The position numbers and the translations under genes are program-made. The notes under the pieces were generated by a model, which saw nothing but the letters and a program-made list of their open reading frames with translations, had not been told where the DNA came from and did no database searches. 64,000 nucleotides of DNA from Robiginitomaculum sp. (GTDB lineage Bacteria > Pseudomonadota > Alphaproteobacteria > Caulobacterales > Maricaulaceae): positions 1 through 64,000 of the forward strand of contig JAKIUV010000005.1 of NCBI GenBank assembly GCA_021647375.1. Direction: 5' to 3'. Shown here in pieces: positions 1-8,216 of this stretch. Numbering within the stretch: position 1 is the first letter of the stretch; each line of letters starts with the position of its first letter.

Positions 1-2
1 AC

Positions 3-1436
3 GAGTGTGACGAAGACGAACCTTCAGACGACGAGCCTGAAGAAGACGAGCCTGAAGAAGACGAACCCGAGGAAGACGAACCCGAGGAAGACGGGTCTGA
101 AGATGATGAAGCTGAGGATGAAGACGACAGTGACGACAATAGCGTTTCTAGGGTAGGTGACGATGATGATGACGGTGACAATGATGACAATGATGACAAT
201 GATGACAATGATGACAATGATGACAATGATGACAATGATGACAATGATGACGATGATGACGATGATGACAACGATGATGATGATGCAAACTCTGCTAGCA
301 ACGTCATAAGCGAAGACTTTGGTAGCAATCAGCAAAGTGCCGATTCTTTTGCTGCGCAGGAGGATTTTGATGGGAATCTAGCCGTACTCGGTGAATGGTT
401 GATTTTAGTCGACCCAAAAGAACTTAATGATCTTTCGCAGCGCGGATATACGGCAAGCGAAATAACATATCTCGGCGGCCTTGATAAAATGCTGGCACGC
501 ATAGAGGCGCCGGCAGGATATAATTTACGGCGGGTTCAACGCGACATCTCAAATTTCTCACCGTCAACACAAGTTGATTACAATCATCTATACGGTACAA
601 AAAGCGGTAAGGGGCGGACCGTTGATGCTGGGGTTGAACCGAGAGCCATGTTGGATATAGCCCCATTTGACCTTGGTGCAAACTTGAAAATCGGAATGAT
701 TGATACGGGTATTATGGCCGAACATGCGGTTTTTGAAGGCGCGAGGATTAAAACACAAGATTTCGTTTCCTATCAATTCAAGCGACCAAAGCACGGTACT
801 TCTGTTGCCTCTATCTTGGTGGGCGAGTCCGGGTCATATCGCGGCCTTGTCCCCAAAGCTGAACTTTATGCCGCCTCCGTTTTCTTTAACTCACCAACGG
901 GCGGCGAACGGGCTACAACAGAAAACCTCGTGCAAGCCCTTGATTGGATGATCGATAACGATGTTAATATTATCAATATGAGCTTGGCAGGTCCGGCAAA
1001 TGCTGTGCTCGAATCTGCTATTAAAAGTGCGCAGTCGAGGGGGGCTATAATCATTGCGGCAGTTGGCAATGACGGCCCCACTGCCAAGCCTTTATATCCG
1101 GCAGGGTATAAAGACGTTATCGCAGTGACCGCTGTAAACGACCAGAATAATATTTACCGCCTGGCAAATCGAGGGCCTCATGTGGATTTTGCAGCCCCAG
1201 GCGTGGCTATTCGTAATGCTTCGGGTAATGGCGCATACCAAACATCCAGCGGCACAAGCTTTGCTGCACCTTTCGCCGCTGTTATAATAGCCGCTACAAA
1301 TTCGAGTTATGATAAGCCCACCCAGCAGATTATTAGTGATTTGCAAAACAATGCCTTAGACTTGGGTCCACAAGGTTACGACAAGATTTATGGTTATGGC
1401 CTTATCAAACCCTTGCCCGCTTCTCCCCAAAAATAA
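3..1436 (+). CDS. S8 (subtilisin-like) serine protease with acidic repeat N-terminal region, 5' partial
   Basis: The reading frame is open from the first bases of the window to the stop at 1434-1436, so the start lies upstream. A TTG at 399 could be taken as a start, but the acidic frame before it is continuous and has no stop. The catalytic triad of the subtilase family is visible: Asp in IGMIDTGI (codon 702-704), His in KHGTSVASI (792-794) and Ser in SGTSFAAP (1257-1259). The N-terminal part is almost all Asp/Glu/Asn, built from 15-bp units (PEEDE) and 9-bp units (DND), and probably forms an extended, possibly cation-binding linker. The product is likely exported, but the signal peptide would be outside the window. 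It is followed on the same strand by an ECF sigma factor and an anti-sigma factor. Protease identity is firm; the substrate is unknown. Confidence 0.85.
   Translation, partial: ECDEDEPSDDEPEEDEPEEDEPEEDEPEEDGSEDDEAEDEDDSDDNSVSRVGDDDDDGDNDDNDDNDDNDDNDDNDDNDDNDDDDDDDDNDDDDANSASNVISEDFGSNQQSADSFAAQEDFDGNLAVLGEWLILVDPKELNDLSQRGYTASEITYLGGLDKMLARIEAPAGYNLRRVQRDISNFSPSTQVDYNHLYGTKSGKGRTVDAGVEPRAMLDIAPFDLGANLKIGMIDTGIMAEHAVFEGARIKTQDFVSYQFKRPKHGTSVASILVGESGSYRGLVPKAELYAASVFFNSPTGGERATTENLVQALDWMIDNDVNIINMSLAGPANAVLESAIKSAQSRGAIIIAAVGNDGPTAKPLYPAGYKDVIAVTAVNDQNNIYRLANRGPHVDFAAPGVAIRNASGNGAYQTSSGTSFAAPFAAVIIAATNSSYDKPTQQIISDLQNNALDLGPQGYDKIYGYGLIKPLPASPQK
21..95 (+). repeat. 15-bp coding tandem repeat (PEEDE-type units)
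   Basis: Five consecutive 15-bp units encode PSDDE, PEEDE, PEEDE, PEEDE and PEEDG inside the protease frame. Third-position changes (cct/ccc, gaa/gag) show that the later units have diverged at synonymous sites, so the repeat is under protein-level constraint or is old. Confidence 0.8.
177..248 (+). repeat. 9-bp coding tandem repeat, eight perfect copies of gacaatgat
   Basis: Eight identical head-to-tail copies of gacaatgat encode Asp-Asn-Asp each time. They are followed by degenerate gacgatgat units up to about 285. Lack of synonymous divergence suggests recent expansion by slippage. A change in copy number would keep the frame. Confidence 0.9.
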
Positions 1437-1461
1437 CATACTGAATAAAATCTCACTGTTC

Positions 1462-1490
1462 GGGAATAAACCTCGTATGTGACACGTCAA
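1462..1490 (+). promoter_or_regulatory. Candidate ECF-type promoter upstream of the sigma factor gene
   Basis: GGGAATAA (1462-1469) and CGTCAA (1485-1490) are separated by 15 bp, resembling the GGAAT/CGTC pattern of many autoregulated ECF sigma promoters. The transcript would begin close to the ribosome binding site at 1492-1498, leaving a very short leader. This makes the assignment uncertain. Confidence 0.35.
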
Positions 1491-1504
1491 TAAGGTGAAC
1501 TGTA

Positions 1505-2041
1505 ATGAAAATGGATCAAAACCAAGAGCGCAAGGAAATGCTCGAAGTTCTACCCCATATTCAGCGTTTCGCGGTCTCGCTAACCCGCAACCGTGCTGAT
1601 GCTGATGATTTATTACAAAATACGGTCGAGCGGATCCTTAAAAAAGGAATTCCAGACGACGCAGATATGAAGCGGTGGATGTTCAGAGTGTGTAAAAACA
1701 TCTGGATTGACGAGATTAGAGCGCGAAGAGTGCGCAACAATGCGACAGACAGCGGCAATATTACGTTGCATGATCGCCCGGAGTGGGAAAGGGAAGTTAT
1801 GGGACGGATGAAATTAAAACAGGTCAAAGATGCGATGGAAAACTTACCGGACGAGCAGCGGATAGTATTATCCCTTATAACGATTGAGGGGTTTTCATAT
1901 AAGGAGGCCGCAGAAATTCTTGAAACCCCAATAGGCACAATTATGAGCCGCTTGGCTCGTGCGCGCCGCAATCTTGCTAATATGTTTACGCCGGATCCAA
2001 GTACGTCTCCGTACTCTACAAATGATGCATTTAGGGCATGA
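1505..2041 (+). CDS. ECF-family RNA polymerase sigma factor
   Basis: The 178-residue protein has the two-domain layout of group 4 sigma factors. Sigma region 2 lies near residues 15-75, with DADDLLQNTVERIL and a WMFRVCKNIWID segment. Sigma region 4.2 lies near residues 115-165, with LPDEQRIVLSL and an HTH containing GTIMSRLARARRNL. The start at 1505 follows AAGGTGA. A second in-frame ATG at 1511 is possible. The gene sits just upstream of a membrane anti-sigma factor, the usual arrangement for ECF control. It has no long C-terminal extension. The signal it responds to cannot be read from the sequence; the upstream protease gene may be a target or part of the regulon (inference). Confidence 0.9.
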   Translation: MKMDQNQERKEMLEVLPHIQRFAVSLTRNRADADDLLQNTVERILKKGIPDDADMKRWMFRVCKNIWIDEIRARRVRNNATDSGNITLHDRPEWEREVMGRMKLKQVKDAMENLPDEQRIVLSLITIEGFSYKEAAEILETPIGTIMSRLARARRNLANMFTPDPSTSPYSTNDAFRA

Positions 2042-2045
2042 GATT

Positions 2046-2831
2046 ATGAAATATACAGATGAACATTTATCGGCATTTTTAGATGGCCAATTAAGCCGTG
2101 ATAAAAGCGAAGGACTAGAATTAGAACTTTCCGCCAATGCCGAACTCGCAGAACGCCTCGCCAGCTTGGAAGAGGCCAATGAGGCTGTGAAAGATTCTTA
2201 TAGCGCCGAACTTGACCAGCCTATCCCGGATCATATTCTGGCTTTGCTAGAACCACAGGTAAGTCACGCGCATGCTGCCACCAATGACAATGGAACGCGA
2301 AATGTTGTTCCGCTCATGCAAAAGCGCGTAAAGTTTTCTTTATCAAAATGGGCGGCTCCGCTTGCTGCTAGCTTTGCCATGATGCTAGGCTTGACGGTGG
2401 GGCGCGGCATGACACTTGCCTCAATAGACCAAGGCGCTCTTTACGCTCAAATGACAGGCGTGATAGCGGCAGACAACCCATTGTTTGAGGTTTTGGAAAC
2501 CACGCCGAGCGCCACCAATGTGAGGTATGGGAAAGATAAAAACCTGGAAATAAAACCTATTCTTACCTTTACTTCCAATGATGGTAGTTATTGCCGCGAG
2601 TTTAAAGCTCAAACCACTCAATCAGCCGCGCGCGGCGTGGCGTGCCGAGATGGTTCGGTTTGGAATGTGCTTATGCTTAACCAAACTGAACGTAGCTATG
2701 AAGGCGGGTTTCGTACTGCTTCTGGCAATTCTGACGCTGTCATTGATCAATTCATAGATGGGTTGCTGGTTGGCATACCGCTCGATGCAGATGGTGAGCA
2801 AACTCTACTGAATACCGGCTGGAAAAAATAA
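2046..2831 (+). CDS. Membrane anti-sigma factor
   Basis: I place the start at the ATG at 2046 (261 residues), four bases after the sigma factor stop. The frame is open further upstream, but that part overlaps the sigma gene and reads as a non-natural basic peptide. The N-terminus begins KYTDEHLSAFLDGQLS, the pattern of anti-sigma factor N-terminal helices that bind the sigma factor in the cytoplasm. A hydrophobic span near residues 95-117 (APLAASFAMMLGLTV) would cross the inner membrane, leaving about 140 residues in the periplasm. No HxxxCxxC zinc motif is visible. Coupling to the preceding sigma gene supports the role. Confidence 0.82.
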   Translation: MKYTDEHLSAFLDGQLSRDKSEGLELELSANAELAERLASLEEANEAVKDSYSAELDQPIPDHILALLEPQVSHAHAATNDNGTRNVVPLMQKRVKFSLSKWAAPLAASFAMMLGLTVGRGMTLASIDQGALYAQMTGVIAADNPLFEVLETTPSATNVRYGKDKNLEIKPILTFTSNDGSYCREFKAQTTQSAARGVACRDGSVWNVLMLNQTERSYEGGFRTASGNSDAVIDQFIDGLLVGIPLDADGEQTLLNTGWKK

Positions 2832-2910
2832 TTCTCCCATGCGGCAATACAGTAAATTAACATACATCTAAAACCATAAAAAGCGTCTCACTCATGGGAT
2901 GAAAGAGCGC

Positions 2911-4092
2911 CTAGAAAAATGCTTGTAACCCGGTAATCGCGCGGCCCAATATCAGCGCGTGGACGTCGTGGGTGCCTTCATAGGTATTGACGGCCTCCAA
3001 ATTCATGGCGTGGCGGATAACATGAAACTCGTCGGAGACACCATTGCCGCCGTGCATGTCACGAGCCATGCGGGCAATGTCGAGGGCTTTGCCGCAATTA
3101 TTGCGCTTGATGAGGGAGATGGCTTCAATGCCAAGCTCGCCTTTGTCCATCAAACGACCTGCCTGTAAGGCGGCGTGTAGGCCGAGGGTAATCTCAGTTT
3201 GCATATCGGCCAGTTTTTTCTGGATAAGCTGGGTCTGGGCGAGGGGCTTGCCGAATTGCTTGCGGTCGAGCGTATATTGTCTGGCCGCATGCCAGCAAAA
3301 TTCCGCCGCGCCCATACTGCCCCAAGCAATGCCGTAGCGAGCTTTGTTCAGGCAGGAGAACGGGCCGCGCAGGCCTTTAATCTCCGGGAATTTGTTTTCT
3401 TCGGGCACGAACACATCTTGCATGACAATTTCGCCGGTAATGCTAGCGCGCAGGCTGAATTTACCCTCGATTTTTGGTGCGGACAGCCCGTCCATGCCTT
3501 TTTCAAGGACAAAGCCGCGAATATCGCCTGCGTCGTCTTTCGCCCAAACCACAAATACATCAGCGATAGGCGAATTGGTAATCCACATTTTTGCTCCGTT
3601 CAGGATATAGCCACCATCCACGGATTTGGCACGGGTTTTCATAGAGCCAGGGTCGGAACCCGCGTCCGGCTCGGTCAGGCCGAAACAGCCGATATATTCA
3701 CCGCTCGCCAGTTTTGGCAAGAATTTCTGTTTGGTTTCTTCGGTGGCAAATTGGTTAATCGGGTGCATGACAAGGGAGGATTGTACCGACATCATAGAGC
3801 GGTAGCCGCTATCAACCCGCTCAACTTCGCGGGCCACAAGGCCGTAAGTGACATAATTAAGCCCGGCACAGCCATATCCCTCAATGGTCGAACCCAGCAA
3901 GCCGAGCGCCCCCATTTCGCGGAATATTTCCGGATCGCAAGTCTCGTGGCGGTTAGCATCTAATATCCGAGGCATGAGCTTGTCTTGACAATAAGCACGG
4001 GCGCTATCCATGACCATGGTTTCTTCTTCGGATAACAGCCCGTTCAGATTTAAAGGGTCTTCCCAGTTAAATTTCCCGTATGTATCTGCCAT
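2911..4092 (-). CDS. gcdH: Glutaryl-CoA dehydrogenase (acyl-CoA dehydrogenase family)
   Basis: This 393-residue flavoprotein belongs to the acyl-CoA dehydrogenase family and most resembles glutaryl-CoA dehydrogenase. That enzyme oxidises and decarboxylates glutaryl-CoA to crotonyl-CoA in lysine and tryptophan breakdown. Visible motifs are the FAD-contact stretch FGLTEPDAGSDPGS, the WITNS segment, RKQFGKPL, and the C-terminal NTYEGTHDVHALILGRAITG. Glu372 is in the position of the catalytic base. The start is preceded by GAGGACACT. The gene is convergent with the anti-sigma gene and stands alone. Substrate assignment rests on motif similarity. Confidence 0.9.
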   Translation of the reverse strand: MADTYGKFNWEDPLNLNGLLSEEETMVMDSARAYCQDKLMPRILDANRHETCDPEIFREMGALGLLGSTIEGYGCAGLNYVTYGLVAREVERVDSGYRSMMSVQSSLVMHPINQFATEETKQKFLPKLASGEYIGCFGLTEPDAGSDPGSMKTRAKSVDGGYILNGAKMWITNSPIADVFVVWAKDDAGDIRGFVLEKGMDGLSAPKIEGKFSLRASITGEIVMQDVFVPEENKFPEIKGLRGPFSCLNKARYGIAWGSMGAAEFCWHAARQYTLDRKQFGKPLAQTQLIQKKLADMQTEITLGLHAALQAGRLMDKGELGIEAISLIKRNNCGKALDIARMARDMHGGNGVSDEFHVIRHAMNLEAVNTYEGTHDVHALILGRAITGLQAFF

Positions 4093-4173
4093 AGTGTCCT
4101 CTTAATTTGCCTATTTATTACCTACGACTTTAAAATTTTTGGGCAAGGATAAATTTAGTCATTTATTATTTTT

Positions 4174-5217
4174 TCAGCCGTCAAAATCAATCCATACATA
4201 TTGGATTTTTTCTAATTTCCCTGCTTTTAAATCATCTTTGGAAATTGCGAGATGAAGGCAAGCTGCATCTGGGGTGACGCGAATATTTATAAAACGCACA
4301 TAATTTTGGTCGGGGGATGGGTCGCCTCCTGACGTTGCTTGCGGGTATCCCATCATCCCCACAATGCCAGATTTGTTTGCTGTGCGCATGGCTTCGTAAC
4401 TATCGTAATATTTTCCTGAATACCCTGTATGGGGGAATTCCTCTTCCCATGGAGAATCATGGGTTTCAGGGAATGTAAGAATTTCTCGTGCATATATTTT
4501 ATGAGGCGGAAAAGCCATGTTATCATGGTTTTTAGGAATTGGGGCCGGTGGTAAACGCCGTTCTAAATTTTGGGTGTTCTTGGTATAAATGACTTTTACC
4601 GAAATAACGCCCCAATTACACGTCTCAGAATGGGCGAAAAAGGAAAGCAAACCTCGGGATGGAAAATCGTCTTCAATCAAAGTTCCTTTTAGGTCTGCAA
4701 GATTGATTTGTCCAATAAAGGCGCAAGGGAGATCTTTGTCAAGTTCAGGGATTTCGTCCCAATGCAAACAATCGCCCAAGGTTGGCCATGGCACGGATTT
4801 TTCAAGATCAGGTGTGCCCCAAAAATAACTACTGCCAATTAGGGGCTCTTCACCCATCATGGAGTATTCAAACTCTAATGCGGGGCGTGCCCACTTAAAG
4901 ATATGATCGCGAATTTCGGATATTTCTGTGGGACTAAGGGTGCTTGAACTTGCTCTGAGGGCGGATAATTGCGGCATGCCAATAATGTCTGTCCAAAATT
5001 TCGGGACGCCTTGGCTGTTTAAATAATGAAATTTTCCCCAATGCTCGAAAGAACGGCACAAATCAGCAAGAAAGCTCGCGCGGGTTTCATCGCCTTGTTT
5101 GGCGAGCCATTTAATATAGGTTTGGCGGTTTTCAGTATCCAAAATGTTATCAAGATACGAACGAAGATAAGGCAATTCTCCTATACGCATTGCAGCTTTA
5201 TTGATTTGCATGTTCAT
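4174..5217 (-). CDS. DUF1963 (YwqG-like) protein with an N-terminal repeat-companion-like segment
   Basis: The 347-residue protein carries the DUF1963/YwqG pattern: FIGQINLADLKG, then GLLSFFAHSE in the middle, and a C-terminal YVWIDFDG. The function of that family is not established. The first 60 residues (TYIKWLAKQGDETRASFL) resemble the short repeat-companion domain (TIGR02996) found in front of many unrelated domains. It has no signal peptide, so it is probably cytoplasmic. The start follows AAGGGAT; ATGs at 5217 and 5211 are both usable. It begins 12 bp after the aldehyde dehydrogenase stop, so the two are probably cotranscribed. Confidence 0.72.
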   Translation of the reverse strand: MNMQINKAAMRIGELPYLRSYLDNILDTENRQTYIKWLAKQGDETRASFLADLCRSFEHWGKFHYLNSQGVPKFWTDIIGMPQLSALRASSSTLSPTEISEIRDHIFKWARPALEFEYSMMGEEPLIGSSYFWGTPDLEKSVPWPTLGDCLHWDEIPELDKDLPCAFIGQINLADLKGTLIEDDFPSRGLLSFFAHSETCNWGVISVKVIYTKNTQNLERRLPPAPIPKNHDNMAFPPHKIYAREILTFPETHDSPWEEEFPHTGYSGKYYDSYEAMRTANKSGIVGMMGYPQATSGGDPSPDQNYVRFINIRVTPDAACLHLAISKDDLKAGKLEKIQYVWIDFDG

Positions 5218-5229
5218 ATCCCTTGATGA

Positions 5230-6594
5230 TTAATTCGCAATAATTACAGTTTTGAGATTGGTGAAAGCGCGCAAGCCTTCTTTGGCCATTTCGCGGCCAT
5301 AGCCTGAGCGTTTTATGCCGCCGAACGGTAGGCGTATGTCTGAGCTGCAAAACCGGTTGATGAAGGTGGAGCCAGCTTCCAATTCACTGATTGCTTGTTC
5401 ATGTTCGTTCTCATTGTTAGAGAATAAAACGGAACCTAGGCCAAATTGGCTATCATTGGCCAAAACAATGGCTTTGTCTAGGTCTTTAACTTTGAATAAC
5501 ATAGCGGCGGGGGCAAAGATTTCTTGACCGTAAATGTCCATGTTTTTGGTCACGTCTTCGATAATAGCTGGGCGCATATAATAGCCTTGGTCGGGTAAAT
5601 CTTGTGTACCATAGGTGATGGTCGCGCCTTGGTTTTTGGCGGTTGCCATCTGCGCGGCAACCTCTGTGAGGGCGGGCCTTGAGGAGAGCGGCCCCATATC
5701 TGTGCTGTCGTCCAATGGGTCGCCCAATTTAATGGCGTTGACTTTGGCGATAAACCCAGCCTTGAATTCATTATAAATGTCGGCGTGTATGATAAGGCGC
5801 TTGGCGGCGATACAAGATTGGCCGTTATTGCGCATACGCCCCGTAATGGCGTGGTCAATGGCGGCGGCTAGGTCGGCGCTCGGCATGACGATAAACGGGT
5901 CAGCGCCGCCGAGTTCCAACACGCATGGCTTGATATATTTACCGCATGTGGATGCGACAGCGGAGCCTGCCCGTTCAGACCCTGTCACAGATGCGCCCAT
6001 AATCCGGTCATCGGCCAATATGGCTTCGACCTTGCTAGAGCCGATTAGAAGCGTTTGGAACACGCCTTTGGGAAAGCCTGCGCGGGTGAATATGTCTTCG
6101 AGCGCCAGCGCGCAGCCGGGGACATTGGAAGCATGTTTCAGCAAGCACGTATTGCCCGCCAATATCGCCGCGACCGCAACACGAATAACTTGCCAGAACG
6201 GGAAATTCCACGGCATCACCAACAAGATTGTCCCGAGGGGTAGGGGGCGCGTGAAGGATTTTTTGTACTCGGTTTCGACAATTTCGTCGGCCAGATAGAA
6301 ATGCGCCATATCCGCCGTATAGCGGCAATATTTGACACATTTTTCAACTTCGGCACGACCCGCCGTTATTGTCTTTCCCATTTCGGTGGACATGAGCAAG
6401 GCGGATGCGTCTGTGGTCTGTTCCAAAGTGTCCGCTAGCGCATGCACCAATTGCACGCGCACGGCCAATTCGGTTTTGCGCCATTTGGTGTAGGCCGTAT
6501 CGGCCCGTACCAAGGCGGCCTCAATTCCGCCCGCGTCCAGTGCCGTATATTCTTTAATCGTTTCGCCAGTAGCCGGGTTAATACTCTTCATCAT
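5230..6594 (-). CDS. NAD(P)-dependent succinate-semialdehyde/aldehyde dehydrogenase (Sad/YneI type)
   Basis: The 454-residue protein is a short-form aldehyde dehydrogenase. Catalytic residues are visible: Asn130 in MPWNFPFW, Glu227 in LELGGADPF and Cys261 in NNGQSCIAAKR. The C-terminal RLPFGGIKRSGYGRE is typical of the YneI/Sad succinate-semialdehyde dehydrogenase group. It likely oxidises succinate semialdehyde or a similar short aldehyde to the acid. The ATG at 6594 has GAGG at a good distance; a GTG one codon earlier and an ATG one codon later are alternatives. It is followed at 12 bp by the DUF1963 gene. Family is certain; substrate is inferred. Confidence 0.88.
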   Translation of the reverse strand: MMKSINPATGETIKEYTALDAGGIEAALVRADTAYTKWRKTELAVRVQLVHALADTLEQTTDASALLMSTEMGKTITAGRAEVEKCVKYCRYTADMAHFYLADEIVETEYKKSFTRPLPLGTILLVMPWNFPFWQVIRVAVAAILAGNTCLLKHASNVPGCALALEDIFTRAGFPKGVFQTLLIGSSKVEAILADDRIMGASVTGSERAGSAVASTCGKYIKPCVLELGGADPFIVMPSADLAAAIDHAITGRMRNNGQSCIAAKRLIIHADIYNEFKAGFIAKVNAIKLGDPLDDSTDMGPLSSRPALTEVAAQMATAKNQGATITYGTQDLPDQGYYMRPAIIEDVTKNMDIYGQEIFAPAAMLFKVKDLDKAIVLANDSQFGLGSVLFSNNENEHEQAISELEAGSTFINRFCSSDIRLPFGGIKRSGYGREMAKEGLRAFTNLKTVIIAN

Positions 6595-6690
6595 CACATC
6601 CTCACTTGTTCAAAATATCTCTACGCCTATGAGCGAATAAGTGAAGAGACAAAACGCGGTTGTGCGTATTTGCACCAAAATGTGATGAGA

Positions 6691-7146
6691 CTAAAGCGGT
6701 ATGTGCCAATGATGCCAATCCGTATCGTGGGCGCCACCGTGCTTGGTATAGAATTTTTTGGCGCGGTCATTGTCGGGTAGCACCAGCCAATTTACCCGCC
6801 CCGCGCCGATGGCTTTGGCTTTGTCAATAACCGCTTGCATGACGCCGCTGGCCGCGCCTGTGCCGCGTGCTTTTGGTCGTGCGAACATTTCTTTCAAGAC
6901 GAGTGTCGGGCGGCTATCCATAGTAAACGGGATTTCGTAACAGGCCGCATAGGCCAAGAGTTCACCGCCATGATCCGCGACATAAACATGGAATTTTGGG
7001 TCAGCGCCAAGCCCCCATTCGGTCAGGGTTTGCGCGTCAACGACAAAATCATCAATATAACCTTCGAACACCGCCAGCCCGCGCATCATCTGCAAAAGCT
7101 GCGGAATGTCGTCTTTGGTAAATGGCCTTACGGTAAAATCATTCAT
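6691..7146 (-). CDS. GNAT-family N-acetyltransferase
   Basis: The 151-residue protein has the GNAT fold. Its acetyl-CoA binding loop reads RPKARGTGAASGVM (residues 91-104), preceded by a strand LKEMFA and followed by LVLPDNDRAKKFYTKHG. The order and the LKEMFARP strand resemble the spermidine/spermine acetyltransferase-like subgroup, but the substrate cannot be set from sequence. The start codon overlaps the stop of the preceding NTF2-like gene by 4 bp (ATGA), so the two are translationally coupled. Confidence 0.82.
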   Translation of the reverse strand: MNDFTVRPFTKDDIPQLLQMMRGLAVFEGYIDDFVVDAQTLTEWGLGADPKFHVYVADHGGELLAYAACYEIPFTMDSRPTLVLKEMFARPKARGTGAASGVMQAVIDKAKAIGAGRVNWLVLPDNDRAKKFYTKHGGAHDTDWHHWHIPL

Positions 7147-7493
7147 AGTGTTACCTTTCTATAGGCATCTTTGTGGACGATAAGGCCGTTCTTGAACCGG
7201 AAAATATCACAGCCTTTGGCGGTTGTCTTTCCTGTGGTTTTAGCGCGGTAAATCCATGTGTTGAAAATGTAATCCCCGGCAATATGCAAATCCCCGATTT
7301 CCGCATCTGCATCATCATAGGCAATCATTTTTGCGATGCCAGCCAGCACGTCCCGCTTGCCGCGCCATGTCTCGCCTAAATCCGTCCCGACAGATGCGCA
7401 GTAAACAACATCGTCGGTCATACACGCGGCTAGCTTTTGCATGTCTTTATCCGCCCAGGCTTGTTGGAATTGTTTGAGTGTCTCTGCGTTCAT
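7143..7493 (-). CDS. NTF2-like (SnoaL-type) small protein
   Basis: This 116-residue protein has the size and pattern of the NTF2-like superfamily: an N-terminal helix ending in KDMQKLAACMTDDVVY, a GTDLGETWRGKRDVLAGI segment and C-terminal strands ending in FRFKNGLIVHKDAYR. The conserved WRGK and the FRFKNGLI strand are typical of polyketide cyclase/SnoaL-like proteins. They bind small ligands or act as isomerases. No function can be assigned. It lies 9 bp after the rhodanese gene and overlaps the GNAT gene by 4 bp, making a three-gene operon. Confidence 0.72.
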   Translation of the reverse strand: MNAETLKQFQQAWADKDMQKLAACMTDDVVYCASVGTDLGETWRGKRDVLAGIAKMIAYDDADAEIGDLHIAGDYIFNTWIYRAKTTGKTTAKGCDIFRFKNGLIVHKDAYRKVTL

Positions 7494-7502
7494 AGCATTA
7501 AA

Positions 7503-7931
7503 TTACACAGAACCAGGCTCAGTGCCGGAGACAAAATCAAAACCTTCATCCGCCCAGCCTGTCATGCCGCCAATAAGCTCTTTGACCGGGCGGCCTAGGG
7601 CAGCCAGCCGCACGGCTGCTTTGTTAGCACCATTACAGTGGGGGCCGGCGCAATAGACCACGAACAAAGTATCATCCGGCCACGTATCCATACGCCGCTT
7701 AATCATTTTGCCGTGGGGCAGGTTAATGGCGCCGGGGATGTGGCTGGTTTCATACATGGACGGGCTACGCACATCAATCAGGACAAAATCCATTTGCCCG
7801 GCTTTCATGGCTGCATGGGTGTCCCAGCAATCGGCCTCAAAGGTCAGGCGGGCTTCGAAATGTGCCAAAGCCAGATGGGACGGCGCGGCGGGGACACTAG
7901 AAACGGGACTTTTTAAGTTTGGGTTTTGCAT
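7503..7931 (-). CDS. Rhodanese-like sulfurtransferase domain protein
   Basis: The 142-residue single-domain protein shows the rhodanese pattern: LIDVRSPSMYETSHIPGAINLPH (residues 51-73), the active-site loop CAGPHCN (Cys94, second Cys99) and the C-terminal GGMTGWADEGF. Cys94 would carry the persulfide. The first 30 residues are not part of the domain and have no clear signal peptide. It is the first gene of an operon with the NTF2-like and GNAT genes, and is transcribed away from the MarR regulator at 8217. A long palindrome lies between them. Confidence 0.88.
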   Translation of the reverse strand: MQNPNLKSPVSSVPAAPSHLALAHFEARLTFEADCWDTHAAMKAGQMDFVLIDVRSPSMYETSHIPGAINLPHGKMIKRRMDTWPDDTLFVVYCAGPHCNGANKAAVRLAALGRPVKELIGGMTGWADEGFDFVSGTEPGSV

Positions 7932-8045
7932 TATTTTTCCTTATCTTGGGACAAAATTGTCAATCCATATAAGGCTGATTGGTTATGTGCTTCGCCATAT
8001 CTAAATTCAGGCTCGCATTTTACACGAGTCAACAAACCCGCTTAC

Positions 8046-8081
8046 ATAACCATTAAACTAGAAAACTAGTTTAATGGTTAT
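8046..8081. promoter_or_regulatory. Perfect 16-bp inverted repeat, candidate MarR operator
   Basis: Arms ATAACCATTAAACTAG (8046-8061) and its exact complement (8066-8081) flank AAAA. The site lies in the 285-bp space between the divergent rhodanese and MarR genes. The inner half-sites AAACTAG and CTAGTTT resemble the AT-rich dyads bound by MarR/SlyA regulators. It has no T-run, so it is not a good terminator. The rest of 7932-8216 shows nothing else I can name. Confidence 0.5.
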
Positions 8082-8216
8082 CAGACAATCAGTCTTATGT
8101 GGATGAGCTATATGAGTGGGTAATATTTCACAAGTGGCGTAAATGCCTATATACGTTAAGAAATGGACAAGTTTAATTTCCCTTTGATATTGGTGTTGCG
8201 CAGGTTAAAATAGCTC

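Noticed and set aside
177..248. Short tandem repeats as a possible CRISPR array
   Set aside because: The units are 9 bp with no spacers and are in frame inside a coding region.
24..335. Minus-strand open frame reading as a run of Ile and Val
   Set aside because: It is the complement of the Asp/Asn repeat in the protease frame. The hydrophobic run is a by-product of gat/gac codons.
3199..3963. Long antisense frame (254 codons) across gcdH
   Set aside because: No ribosome binding site, no family resemblance, and it fully overlaps a well-supported gene. The same applies to the long antisense frames within typA (9500-10222) and rpsB (46637-47467).
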